From NCBI RefSeq assembly GCF_900100305.1, contig NZ_FNEY01000026.1, positions 1-64,000 on the forward strand: a stretch of 64,000 bases of DNA. Direction: 5' to 3'. The DNA is from Paracidovorax citrulli (GTDB lineage: Bacteria; Pseudomonadota; Gammaproteobacteria; Burkholderiales; Burkholderiaceae_C). The translations under genes were made by a program, and so were the position numbers. The notes beneath the pieces are model-generated. The model did not search any database and was not told the origin of the DNA. It worked only from the letters and a program-made list of their open reading frames with translations. Below are positions 1 to 7,529 of the stretch, in pieces. The first letter of the stretch is position 1, and every line of letters begins with the position of its first letter.

Positions 1-59
1 GAGCGCGACGGCATCTCCAATGCCGCGGCGACCGCATCGAATACGCAGCCTCGGGCTGC

Positions 60-668
60 TTGATCGACGCGACAACTACCTTGACATGCTCCGGCACGAA
101 ACGAGCCAGCGACCGTGCCTATGCCGCAGAACCTGCGCTTGCAGGGGCAGTCCTGGACCGGAAGACCGGGCTGCACTACAACACCTTTCGGTACTATGAC
201 GCGGATCTGGGAGCGTTCACTACGCCGGATCCTATCGGGTTGGCGGGAGGAGTAAATCTCCATGAGTACGCGCCAAATCCGTTGTCTTGGATTGACCCGT
301 TGGGATGGTGTAAAGGGCTGAGCGGCGGCAACTGGAAGTTCAATCCAGTCAAAGACGTCGACATGAGAGGTGGAGCGTCGTATCGCAGCGCTCTTGATGA
401 AGCATTCCGAAGAACCGGTGTTCCAAAAGAACAGTTTACGGTAACGAAATGGGGTAAAACAATCGACGGCAAAAGCATTCCGGTTGAATACGCCGGACCA
501 GGAGGCGCCAATGTTAATATGGATATCCCGTCTCTTGATAACGTTAAGTCAAATGGTGGTTTGGGAGAGGGGCCTCATCAACCCCATATTGGTTACCAAA
601 CTCCTGGGAAAGGGTCGAGTAGAACTCGAGGGCATATTTTTGTGGATAACGTTCCTGCAACGAGGTAA
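60..668 (+). CDS. RHS-repeat protein C-terminal fragment with polymorphic-toxin tip (frame broken upstream)
   Basis: This is the end of an RHS (rearrangement hotspot) protein carrying a variable toxin domain. About residues 33-85 hold the RHS core signature: LDRKTGLHYNTFRYYD, then PDPIGLAGG, then YAPNPLSWIDPLGW, which marks the core/toxin junction. The last ~115 residues are the tip and end in PHIGYQTPGKG and RGHIFVDNVP. That tail resembles predicted nuclease-type polymorphic toxins (possibly the type 47 family, from memory and unverified). The apparent TTG start is only where the frame opens. The expected upstream core motif QNLRLQGQ lies in another frame (from base 121), so one base seems missing near 149-152. 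Further upstream all frames look degenerate. GC falls towards the 3' end, typical of exchanged tips. The stop lies 2 nt before the next gene, the presumed immunity partner. Identity as an RHS tip is firm; the toxin activity is inferred. Confidence 0.8.
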   Translation: MIDATTTLTCSGTKRASDRAYAAEPALAGAVLDRKTGLHYNTFRYYDADLGAFTTPDPIGLAGGVNLHEYAPNPLSWIDPLGWCKGLSGGNWKFNPVKDVDMRGGASYRSALDEAFRRTGVPKEQFTVTKWGKTIDGKSIPVEYAGPGGANVNMDIPSLDNVKSNGGLGEGPHQPHIGYQTPGKGSSRTRGHIFVDNVPATR

Positions 669-670
669 AG

Positions 671-1087
671 ATGCAAAAAACTAAGATTTCAGAATTGCTG
701 GACGCTTGCTCTGTTTTGAATTTGCCAGCAAAAGAAATAAGTGCGGAAAATTTTGAGGATAAGAAGAATGAAATATTCAAAAAATTCCGCCCGGAACAAA
801 CGGTAAACCATTATTCTATAGGCGGCGATTCGATAGTGCTACCTACGGAGGATTATGAGTTTACATTGTTTGAGAATTTCCCGGACATTGGTTTTTTGTT
901 GTTTTTTGGCAATGATTCCAAAGAGGGGTGCCTTTCAATCGAGGGGCTTTCCAAGTTGTCGAAAATAATGGAGAATTGCTATGGAATGGAATATTTTGTT
1001 TCCGAACAGGATGCAAGTTTTTTGATATCTGTTAACTGGTATGTTATCAATTTGCAGGGGGCGGCCAAGGAATGGATGCCCAGGTAG
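671..1087 (+). CDS. Putative immunity protein for the RHS toxin tip
   Basis: This is a 138-residue soluble protein with no signal peptide or membrane segment. I do not recognise its family. It begins 2 nt after the RHS toxin stop, the usual place for a cognate immunity gene. Its composition is unlike the rest of the window: AT-rich codons, many Lys, Asn, Phe and Ile (for example NFEDKKNEIFKKF near residue 28), and an acidic mid-region (TEDYEF). Both position and base composition suggest acquisition together with the toxin tip. The presumed role is to bind the toxin in the cytoplasm and protect the cell. That function comes from position only; no immunity-family motif was identified. Confidence 0.7.
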   Translation: MQKTKISELLDACSVLNLPAKEISAENFEDKKNEIFKKFRPEQTVNHYSIGGDSIVLPTEDYEFTLFENFPDIGFLLFFGNDSKEGCLSIEGLSKLSKIMENCYGMEYFVSEQDASFLISVNWYVINLQGAAKEWMPR

Positions 1088-1250
1088 TTTAAAAAGATCT
1101 GCAAAACCTCGCCCCTGCGCCCCGTGGCCGGATGAATCAGGTGCCGCAATGTGCGAGACCAGGCTGGTTCCCGCGCAATGCCCATCCGGCACGCAGATTT
1201 GGCCCGTGCAGCGGCCCTTGGGCGTATTCCAGGCGCATGTCTGCAGCACC

Positions 1251-1400
1251 ACAACTGCCGCGTGCCATTCACACATTGTCCAGCGCAAATATCACCTGCA
1301 GCCGCGCAGTGTTCTTGGCCAAACCCCGGTAGCGCACCGTGGCGTAACCGAACTGCTGCTTGATCATCACCCGCGGCCAGGGCTGGGTGCGCCACAACCG
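1251..1400 (-). pseudogene. IS5-family transposase C-terminal remnant
   Basis: Read on the minus strand from about 1400, the frame gives RLWRTQPWPRVMIKQQFGYATV-type sequence, then RYRGLAKNTARLQVIFALDN. This matches the well-known C-terminal segment of IS5-group DDE transposases, around the last catalytic Glu helix (VIKRQFG, then RYRGLAKN, then LFALxNLWMARR). A TGA at 1271-1269 sits where these proteins usually have Trp, just before MAR, so the frame is broken. No intact upstream transposase and no terminal inverted repeats were found. It is a scar of a past insertion beside the RHS cassette. The remaining bases between 1088 and 1627 (about 540 in all) hold no gene I can support; the plus-strand frames there look like chance. 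Confidence 0.65.
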
Positions 1401-1627
1401 AGTCAAGTTGCTGCAGGACATGTGCTACGGCTGCGAATGCGACGGCTACCGGCGCCTACCTGCCGCTTGCGACTGTGGCGGTCCGCTGGCGCCGGAGCAT
1501 CCTGTCGCTGTGCTGGCATTGGCCGGCGAGGGGCCAAAAGCTGACCGGCTGCGGGCAGAGTACGTTCCATCGCGGTCACCCATGGGGACGCGAGCGATGC
1601 ACACCCTTCCGCGGCCGGGCCGTTGCT

Positions 1628-2314
1628 TCAGGCCGCAACACTCCCGGCACGCGCCACCCACCCCTTGAAGGTGAAAGCGCAATAGAACAGCTCGATGTCC
1701 GTGAATCCCGCTTCGCGGAGCTGGTCGGCGTCCTGCTGCGGGGATAACACCGGCAGCCTTTGCCTGATCGCCGCGATGCTCCCTTCCGCCTGCGCCGTGG
1801 GCACGCCGGATGCCGCAGCGAATGCCGCATTGCGTGCGAGCCAGCGGTGCCCTGCAGGAATTTCGCTGTCAAAGCTGTGGTGCGCGACGACCAGGGGCGC
1901 TCCGGGCCTGAGCCGCGCGCGCAGCTGCTGCAGGGTCCGCAGGCGCTCGTTCGCCGGCAGGAAATGGAGCGTCAGCAGGCAGGTCGCGCCGTCGAAAGGG
2001 CCTGCCGGCGCACCGTCGATATAGCCTTCATGCAGGTGCACGCGCGGCGCGAGCGGGCCGAGCGTCGTGCGGGCGAGGCCGAGCATCTCGGCGGAGGGAT
2101 CGACCCCGTCGAAGCGCCACGCCGGCTGCATCTCGGCGAAGGCCTTCAGTTCCAGCCCGCCACCGGCGCCGAGCACCAGGATGCGGGCGTCGGCAAGGGC
2201 TTGTTCTGCCAGCAGAACGCCGGCCATCCGGTGCAGGTCGTGCAGGCCGGGCACGATCCGCACGGTCCTCGCGGCGTAGCCCGATACGGCCGCAGGATCG
2301 GAGAACGGGGTCAT
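1628..2314 (-). CDS. Class I SAM-dependent methyltransferase
   Basis: A 228-residue methyltransferase with a Rossmann fold. Motif I is ILVLGAGGGLELKAF (near residue 45), followed by the acidic loop FDGVDPSAEML and the motif IV region FDGATCLLTLHFLP. The chosen ATG at 2314 overlaps the stop of the upstream oxidoreductase gene (ATGA), so the two are translationally coupled; the frame remains open further upstream only as a shadow. It is the last gene of an Rrf2 regulator / flavin oxidoreductase / methyltransferase operon. The substrate is unknown. Pairing with a CxxC flavoenzyme would allow a thiol- or toxicant-modifying role, which is speculation. Residues near the C-terminus (LREAGFTDIELFYCAF) are typical of small-molecule methyltransferases. 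Confidence 0.82.
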   Translation of the reverse strand: MTPFSDPAAVSGYAARTVRIVPGLHDLHRMAGVLLAEQALADARILVLGAGGGLELKAFAEMQPAWRFDGVDPSAEMLGLARTTLGPLAPRVHLHEGYIDGAPAGPFDGATCLLTLHFLPANERLRTLQQLRARLRPGAPLVVAHHSFDSEIPAGHRWLARNAAFAAASGVPTAQAEGSIAAIRQRLPVLSPQQDADQLREAGFTDIELFYCAFTFKGWVARAGSVAA

Positions 2315-3234
2315 CGCATGCGGTCTTCCACTGGCTGCGGTGCGAGGGTTTCGGGCCACACCAGCGAACGATGGACCTGTGCGCCCGCCATGGCGCCGTG
2401 GCCCACGGCCAGGGACAGCGAGTGGGGGATTCTCGCCACGTCGCCGCAGGCGAACACCCCGGCCACCGAGGTCTTGTTCTCGGCATCGGTGCGGACCTGG
2501 GTGCCCATCGGGGTGTCTTCCAGCACGCAGCCCATGGCTTCGGCGAGCGGACTGGAGGGGGACGTGCGCGTTGCCGTGAACAGGCCCGCGAAGCGCAGTT
2601 GCCGTCCGTCGGCCATTACCACGTCGGCATGCCCTTCGATCCTGTCGATGGGGGCTTCCTCGATGGCCACCCCCCGTTGCGCGAGGGTGGAGCGGGACGT
2701 GTCGGTCAGGTCCAGCGCGCGGTTGACGAGCAGGGTCACATCGCCCCAGTCGGTGAGCAATTCGGCCTGGTGGACGGACAGCGGACTGGCGCCGACGATG
2801 CCGATGCGGCCCTGGCCGAGTTCGTAGCCGTGGCAGTACGGGCAATGGAAGACGGCCGTGCCCCAGCGTTCGGCAAGGCCTGCGACGGCGGGAAGCCGGT
2901 CGGCCACGCCCGTGGCCAGCAGGATGCGGCGGGCACGGTGCGAACCGCCGTCGGACGTGGTGACCGTGAACGCATCCGCGGACCCCGTGACGGCCGTGGC
3001 ACGCCCTTCCAGCCAGCTCAGAGACGGATAGGCGGCGAGCTGCCGGCGCGCATTCGCCGCGATGTCCTCCGGAGGCACGCCGTCCTGGCCCAGGAAGCCG
3101 TGCGAATGGCTGGCGAAGCGGTTGCGGCGCTGGCCCGCGTCGATCACCAGCACGGATCGGCGGGCCCGCACCAGCTGCAGGGCGGCAGCAATGCCCGCGT
3201 AGCTTCCGCCGACGATGATGGTGTCATATCGCAT
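2311..3234 (-). CDS. Thioredoxin-reductase-like NAD(P)/FAD-dependent oxidoreductase
   Basis: A 307-residue two-dinucleotide-fold flavoprotein. The N-terminal FAD motif is IIVGGSYAGIAAALQL (residues 5-20). The redox-active pair is CPYCHGYE near residue 135. A second NAD(P)-binding segment follows (IGIVGASPLSVHQAELL), and the C-terminal FAD motif is GVFACGDVA. The CxxC-HGYE form differs from the CATC of housekeeping thioredoxin reductase. It is found in a wider family that includes dithiol oxidases of natural-product clusters (GliT/HlmI type) and many uncharacterised bacterial enzymes. It starts 2 nt after the Rrf2-family gene and overlaps the methyltransferase by 4 nt, so the three form one transcript. 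Its physiological substrate is unknown; a redox or thiol stress role is inferred. Confidence 0.85.
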   Translation of the reverse strand: MRYDTIIVGGSYAGIAAALQLVRARRSVLVIDAGQRRNRFASHSHGFLGQDGVPPEDIAANARRQLAAYPSLSWLEGRATAVTGSADAFTVTTSDGGSHRARRILLATGVADRLPAVAGLAERWGTAVFHCPYCHGYELGQGRIGIVGASPLSVHQAELLTDWGDVTLLVNRALDLTDTSRSTLAQRGVAIEEAPIDRIEGHADVVMADGRQLRFAGLFTATRTSPSSPLAEAMGCVLEDTPMGTQVRTDAENKTSVAGVFACGDVARIPHSLSLAVGHGAMAGAQVHRSLVWPETLAPQPVEDRMR

Positions 3235-3236
3235 GG

Positions 3237-3692
3237 TCAACTCCTGGTGCGCCGTGCTGCCGCATGCCGGCGCGCGAAGTCGGCGGCCAGGTCGGCGGCC
3301 AGGTCGGCGAGGGTGATTTCCGAAAACCGCTTCAGCAGCAGCGCCTCGGCTTCCGCGAACGTGCCTGCCAGCGCCGCATTCACCGCTTGCTCCACCAGGC
3401 ATTCCGGCGATTCGTTGCGGTTGCCGATGGCGAACATGGCGGGCTCGCCCAGCGCTTCGTGCAGCTGGCGCAGGGTGACGGTGCCCAGGTCCGCATGGAT
3501 GCGCCAGCCGCCCGCGTGGCCTTTGTCCGACGTGACGATGCCCGCTTCCCGCAGGTACCCCATGGTGCGCCGGACGACGACGGGGTGGGTGCCCAGGCAT
3601 TGGGCGAGGGCGTCGGAGGTCATGCGGCCCTCGTGCCCGGCCATGTGCAGCAGCGCATGCAGGACGGAGGACAGGCGGCTGTCGCGTTTCAT
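3237..3692 (-). CDS. Rrf2-family transcriptional regulator
   Basis: A 151-residue winged-helix regulator of the Rrf2 type: N-terminal SRLSSVLHALLHMAGHEG, recognition helix around THPVVVRRTMGYLREAGIV, and wing KGHAGGWRI. The three-cysteine Fe-S cluster of IscR/NsrR is absent; only isolated Cys residues are seen (near 33 and 100). It therefore belongs with the cluster-less YwnA-like branch that senses small molecules or oxidants. It is the first gene of the operon and presumably represses itself and the two enzyme genes. The ATG overlaps a likely operator and no Shine-Dalgarno sequence is visible in front of it, so the message may be leaderless. Confidence 0.85.
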   Translation of the reverse strand: MKRDSRLSSVLHALLHMAGHEGRMTSDALAQCLGTHPVVVRRTMGYLREAGIVTSDKGHAGGWRIHADLGTVTLRQLHEALGEPAMFAIGNRNESPECLVEQAVNAALAGTFAEAEALLLKRFSEITLADLAADLAADFARRHAAARRTRS

Positions 3693-3711
3693 GTAACTAA
3701 TGATGTTGCAT
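3691..3711 (-). promoter_or_regulatory. Inverted repeat at the start of the Rrf2 operon, probable operator
   Basis: The arms ATGTAAC (3691-3697) and GTTGCAT (3705-3711) form a 7-bp inverted repeat with one mismatch around a 7-base AT-rich spacer. It includes the start codon of the Rrf2-family gene. Dyads of this kind next to Rrf2 genes usually serve autoregulation. The binding protein is inferred from position. Confidence 0.5.
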
Positions 3712-3766
3712 TGCGGGCGACGTGTCAAGGCGGGGCGCCGATCCGGCGCTCCTTCCGGCCTTTCTT

Positions 3767-4783
3767 CTAAGCCGGCCGGGTCAGAAGCATCAGGATATCC
3801 GCGTACCAGGCGCAATTGAGTCCGAGCGACTCGTCCCTGGCCAGGTCGCGGGTGAGCATGTCCATGCGCGTGGAATGCACTCCGAGCAACTGCCAGTTCG
3901 CCAGGGAGGCTCCGTCTGCCCGTCCTCCGCCCCTGCGCCGCAGGACAGGCGCGCCGCTGCTGCCACTGTGCGTCCTGGCGTCGGTCAGAAAGCAGCCCTG
4001 TTGCTGGAAGCGCACGCCATAGGCCGAGGCGATCGATGCGCCGCGGGCCACGGCGAGGTGGTGAACGGTGTCGTGGAACCCCAGAGGAAATCCGACGATC
4101 GCCAGGTTGTCTCCCATGGCCACTTGCTCGCCTGCGGCGTCGAGGTGCGTTGGCTCGAATGCATGCAGCACCACGTTGTCCGGCAGGCGGCCGGTGTGGA
4201 TTTCTATGGCGGCAATGTCCACCGGCCCGCCCGTGTCGGTAGCCTGTCGCCACAACGCAATACCGTGACCGTAGAGCGGTATCGAGAAGGTGGCATAGGA
4301 GGTCAGATTGCTGGCGTCGGTATGGAATCCGATTTCGATGCGGTCCGGGAAGTGGCCGCTGGCCTCGTCGGAAAAGACATGCCGGTTCGTCACCAGGAAC
4401 AGCAGGCCGTCGCGGCGGAAGAAGAAGCCGCTGGCGCCCGTCAGCAACCGGGTTCCGGCGTATGTGCGGACGTAGGTCGTGGCCAGAAGAATGGCTTCGA
4501 CGGCCTGGCGCGGCGGAATGCTGGCCGCGGTCGTCGCGGCCGACGCAAGCATGGCATGCGTTCTGGCAATGTCCCGTTCGAAGGCGGCCAGCACGTGGTC
4601 CGAAACAGGGGTGTTCAGAATGACGGTCCGTGCAGCTTCGGCACGCGCTTCGAACGACCGCGCCAACATGCCGAGGGCGGTGGATGGCAATGCATCCACG
4701 ACCGACGGAAGCAACGCGTCCAATGCGATCAGGCTCCCCTTGAGTTCGCAGATGCGCTCGGTGGCCTCCTGCAGATTTTTCAT
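3767..4783 (-). CDS. Trypsin-like serine peptidase (S1/chymotrypsin fold)
   Basis: A 338-residue protein with an alpha-helical N-terminal half (~residues 1-105, no signal peptide) and a C-terminal trypsin-like domain. The catalytic triad can be read: His in LVTNRHVFS (near residue 135), Asp in PVDIAAIEI (near 190), and Ser in THSGSSGAPVLRR (near 275). The lack of a signal sequence suggests a cytoplasmic enzyme, or a trypsin-like fold within a stress or defence context, but no partner gene is adjacent. It lies alone between the Rrf2 operon and the cold-shock gene. Substrate is unknown. Confidence 0.78.
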   Translation of the reverse strand: MKNLQEATERICELKGSLIALDALLPSVVDALPSTALGMLARSFEARAEAARTVILNTPVSDHVLAAFERDIARTHAMLASAATTAASIPPRQAVEAILLATTYVRTYAGTRLLTGASGFFFRRDGLLFLVTNRHVFSDEASGHFPDRIEIGFHTDASNLTSYATFSIPLYGHGIALWRQATDTGGPVDIAAIEIHTGRLPDNVVLHAFEPTHLDAAGEQVAMGDNLAIVGFPLGFHDTVHHLAVARGASIASAYGVRFQQQGCFLTDARTHSGSSGAPVLRRRGGGRADGASLANWQLLGVHSTRMDMLTRDLARDESLGLNCAWYADILMLLTRPA

Positions 4784-4800
4784 GGCAACGACGCCTTCCG

Positions 4801-4832
4801 GAAAAGAAAAAGCGCGGACGAGCCGCGCTTTT
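4801..4832 (-). terminator. Rho-independent terminator of the cold-shock gene
   Basis: AAAAGCGCGG (4808-4817) and CCGCGCTTTT (4823-4832) form a perfect 10-bp stem with a 5-base loop. On the minus strand it is followed by a T-rich tract (4801-4811). It lies about 50 nt after the csp stop codon. Confidence 0.85.
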
Positions 4833-4884
4833 GAGTGGGATGGCCTGAGAGCAGGTTGGCTGGGCCTGGACGGCCCTTGGCCCC

Positions 4885-5097
4885 TCAGCTCACGACACGG
4901 ATGTTGGAGGCCTGCGGACCCTTGGCACCCTGGGTGACTTCGAACTGCACGTGCTGGTTCTCGGCCAGCGTCTTGAAGCCGCCGCCCTGGATTTCACGGA
5001 AGTGGGCAAAGAGATCCTTGCCGCCGTCGTCGGGGGCGATGAAGCCGAAGCCCTTGCCTTCGTTGAACCATTTCACGATGCCGGTTTGTGTGGTCAT
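4885..5097 (-). CDS. Cold-shock-domain protein, CspA family
   Basis: A 70-residue single cold-shock-domain protein. It contains the RNP1 motif [10 protein letters not shown] (near residue 15) and the RNP2-like DLFAHFREI (near 29), on the usual five-stranded OB fold that binds single-stranded RNA or DNA. The length is standard for the family. The phrase [16 protein letters not shown] is typical of the beta-proteobacterial form. It is monocistronic, with its own terminator. The ~230-nt stretch upstream (5098-5334) contains no gene and may hold the long 5' leader common in this family, though no specific element was identified there. Role: RNA chaperone or growth-phase/cold response. Confidence 0.95.
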   Translation of the reverse strand: MTTQTGIVKWFNEGKGFGFIAPDDGGKDLFAHFREIQGGGFKTLAENQHVQFEVTQGAKGPQASNIRVVS

Positions 5098-5334
5098 GTC
5101 GATTTCCTTTCAAGGTTGCCGGAAGCCAAAAACGCATCCGGCGAAGAGACGCCAAGAAAATCACCAAGGGAGGTTCGACACAGCCGCCGGAAAAACCGGG
5201 AGAAGCGGAAAAAAACCGATGCAATGAAGGCCTTGCACATATCAACGAGGCCCATGGTACGCGCATTGTCGTCCGTGTGCCGGTTTCCCCGATTTATATT
5301 TTGCCGGGCCGCCCAGGCGGTTCCCCCATCGCGC

Positions 5335-5943
5335 TCAGCCGTGATCGCCAGTGCCTCCCGTGCGCGCAAAGAGATGCAGCGCGGCGTACTGCAGCAGCAT
5401 GATGGTCTTGCCGTCGCGTATCGTGCCCGCATCGATCATCGCCAGCGCTTCGGCGATGCCGACTTCCAGCACGGCGATGTCCTCGCCTTCGGCCGCGATG
5501 CCACCGCCTGATGACTGCCGGTCCCCGGGCTGGTACTCGCCCACGAAGAAGTACAGGCGCTCCGTCACCGATCCGGGGCTCATGAAGGCATCGAATACCT
5601 GCCGCACCTCGCGTACGCGGAAACCCGTTTCCTCTTCCACTTCGGCGCGGATGCGGTCCTCGGGGGCGGCGTCGTCGAGCAGGCCGGCCGGCGTTTCGAT
5701 CAGCAGGTCGTCGTGCCCGTTCACGAACGCGGGATAGCGGAACTGCCGGGTGAGGATGACGGTGCGGCGCCGCGGGTCGTAGAGAAGGATCGTCGCCCCG
5801 TTGCCCCGGTCGTAGGTTTCGCGCGCCTGGCGCTGCCAGCTGCCGTCGCTGCGCTGGAAGGAAAACGTGGTCTTCTTCAGGACGTACCAGTCGTCCGAAA
5901 GGGTCGTGACGTCTTCGATGCGGATACGGTGGGCAATGCTCAA
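5335..5943 (-). CDS. nudK: GDP-mannose pyrophosphatase NudK-like Nudix hydrolase
   Basis: A 202-residue Nudix hydrolase closely resembling E. coli NudK, with shared phrases such as YDRGNGATILLYD, RQFRYPAFVNG and DGKTIMLLQY. The Nudix box runs from GLLDDAAPEDRIRAEVEEETGF (given here as key parts: Gly at its start, REVEEE-type acidic core, then TGF), giving the Mg2+-binding glutamates. NudK enzymes hydrolyse GDP-mannose and related sugar nucleotides to the sugar phosphate and nucleoside monophosphate. The start was set at TTG 5943 because it has an AGGAG Shine-Dalgarno sequence 7 nt upstream and matches the family N-terminus; the frame continues upstream without homology. It faces away from the IclR gene. 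The 313 bases up to that gene hold no ORF, only the direct repeat GGCCAT (around 6150-6170). Confidence 0.88.
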   Translation of the reverse strand: MSIAHRIRIEDVTTLSDDWYVLKKTTFSFQRSDGSWQRQARETYDRGNGATILLYDPRRRTVILTRQFRYPAFVNGHDDLLIETPAGLLDDAAPEDRIRAEVEEETGFRVREVRQVFDAFMSPGSVTERLYFFVGEYQPGDRQSSGGGIAAEGEDIAVLEVGIAEALAMIDAGTIRDGKTIMLLQYAALHLFARTGGTGDHG

Positions 5944-6256
5944 TGGGGTCTCCTGGCGCGCCTGTCGAGGCCGATCCCGGCAGTCTATCCATTGGCCGGC
6001 GGACGCCTGCCGGGAACGTGACGGGCTGTACGCCACTCCTGCCCGGGCGGCACGCCGCCAGGGTCGTTGTCGTCATGCCCGCAGTCTGTGTCGCGGTGCG
6101 CGGTCCGATAAGGATGATGGTGTACCTATATCGGCCATGTCTATTGGCCATTGCGCCGGACCCGGGGCCGTCCTGCGCGGGGGGCGGTGGCCGGAGCCGC
6201 CCGCCGGTTCGCTACCATCGGGCATGGTCATCGCATTCGAGGGAGGCACAGGTTTC

Positions 6257-7111
6257 ATGGAGCAGACAAGCGGACGCAAGGCACAGCGGGCGGGAGCCCG
6301 TGCAACGAAACGGGAGGCCGGCATCGCGGCGGAGGCGGCGTCTGCCGCGGCCGACGCGGGGCGCTCCCCGGAATCGAGCCTGTCGCGCCTGCTCGCCACG
6401 CTGGGGCTGTTCTCCACGGCCAGGCCCTCCTTGATGGCCGACGAGATTGCCGCCGAGCTGGGCGTGCCCCAGAGCACGGCCTACCGGTACATCCAGGAAC
6501 TCACGAAGGTGGGTCTGCTGGTGCGGCTGGACCGCAGCATCACGCTGGGCCCCCGCATCATCGAACTGGACCGCTGCATCCGGGAATCCGATCCGGTGAT
6601 CCGCGCCGCGGTGCCGCCGATGCGCGAACTGGCGGAGCAGACGGGGCTGGACGTTTTCCTGTCCAAGCTCTACGGCCATTCCATCATCACGGTGCACACG
6701 GAATCCCATGATCCCCAGCCGCGGCTGCGCTATGGGCGGGGCCGCCCGGTCCCCGTGCTGCAGGGCGCCAGCTCCAAGGCCCTGGTGGCGTTCCTGCCGG
6801 CCGCGCGGCTGCGGCGGCTGCACCAGGAACTGGCCGGCGAATCCGGCGACGTGCCCTCCTGGGAGGTTTTCTACGAGATGGCGCAGCGCATCCGCCGCGA
6901 CGGCTACTGCCGCACGTCGGGCGAGCTGAACGAGGGCCGGACAGGGGTGTCGGCGCCGATCTTCGGGCGCGGGCGGCTGGTGGTGGCGAGCGTCACGGCG
7001 CTGGGCAGCGACGCGCGGATGGCGCTGTTCAAGGAAGAAGCCATCGCCGAACTGGTGCAGCGCACGGCCCACATGGTCAGCGTGCGCCTGTCGGCCGACG
7101 GACACCTGTAG
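6257..7111 (+). CDS. IclR-family transcriptional regulator
   Basis: A 284-residue IclR regulator. About 40 Ala-rich residues precede the winged helix-turn-helix (SRLLATLGLFSTARPSL to YRYIQELTKVGLL, residues ~45-95). The C-terminal effector-binding GAF-like domain follows (ELAEQTGLDVFLSKL, GYCRTSGELNEGRTGVSAPIF). ATG 6257 is preferred for its GGGAGG ribosome-binding site 10 nt upstream; ATG 6224 is an in-frame alternative. Such regulators usually control catabolic genes for aromatic or organic acids. Here the gene points towards damaged Bug-receptor genes on the opposite strand, so its original target may be lost or elsewhere. Confidence 0.88.
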   Translation: MEQTSGRKAQRAGARATKREAGIAAEAASAAADAGRSPESSLSRLLATLGLFSTARPSLMADEIAAELGVPQSTAYRYIQELTKVGLLVRLDRSITLGPRIIELDRCIRESDPVIRAAVPPMRELAEQTGLDVFLSKLYGHSIITVHTESHDPQPRLRYGRGRPVPVLQGASSKALVAFLPAARLRRLHQELAGESGDVPSWEVFYEMAQRIRRDGYCRTSGELNEGRTGVSAPIFGRGRLVVASVTALGSDARMALFKEEAIAELVQRTAHMVSVRLSADGHL

Positions 7112-7126
7112 GGGCGGGCCCTTCCG

Positions 7127-7519
7127 TCACAGGGCGATGTTCGCGCGCCGGACGATCGGGGCGGCGCGCGACAGCGAATGCCGCCAGATCTCCACCGCCT
7201 GCTCCGGCGTGCTCGTCACCGGCTCCAGTCCCAGTGCCACCATGCGGGACTGCACCTCCTCCTGGGCGACGATGTCGCGCAGGGCTTTCGCGAGCGCCGC
7301 GATGGCCGGCGCGGGCGTGCCCGCGGGGGCGATCGCGATCAGCCGGGCGATGGTGTCCGTGCCGCCGCCCGCGGCGAAGGGCACGACGAGGCTGACCGGC
7401 CTGTTGGGCCATGGCGCCGCCCGCGCGGGGATTGCGTGCGCGGCGGCCAGGGCGGCCAGGGTGCCGAGGGTTCTGCGGCGGGACAGGCGAGAGGTCGGGG
7501 TGGCATGGGTGTTCCGGCG
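7127..7519 (-). pseudogene. Bug/TctC-family solute receptor, internally deleted remnant
   Basis: The minus-strand frame begins with a signal-peptide-like region (RRRTLGTLAALAAAHAIPARA) and the first strand of a Bug receptor (PNRPVSLVVPFAAGGGTD). It then jumps directly to the C-terminal part (IAPAGTPAPAIAALAKALRD, ending in IVRRANIAL). Intact relatives are about 320 residues; this has ~125, so roughly 190 central residues forming the ligand pocket are gone while the frame is kept. There is no in-frame ATG at a sensible place (the nearest, at 7507, is out of frame). It is best read as a deletion derivative, unlikely to bind ligand. Confidence 0.7.
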
Positions 7520-7529
7520 GAAGAGGGAA

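Noticed and set aside
1360-1668. A 102-codon plus-strand frame with several Cys downstream of the immunity gene
   Set aside because: The Cys pattern is irregular, there is no ribosome-binding site and no family match; the region includes transposase debris.
4885-5334. A cold-shock thermosensor leader upstream of the csp gene
   Set aside because: The gap is long enough, but I could not identify a cold-box or conserved structure, so none is annotated.
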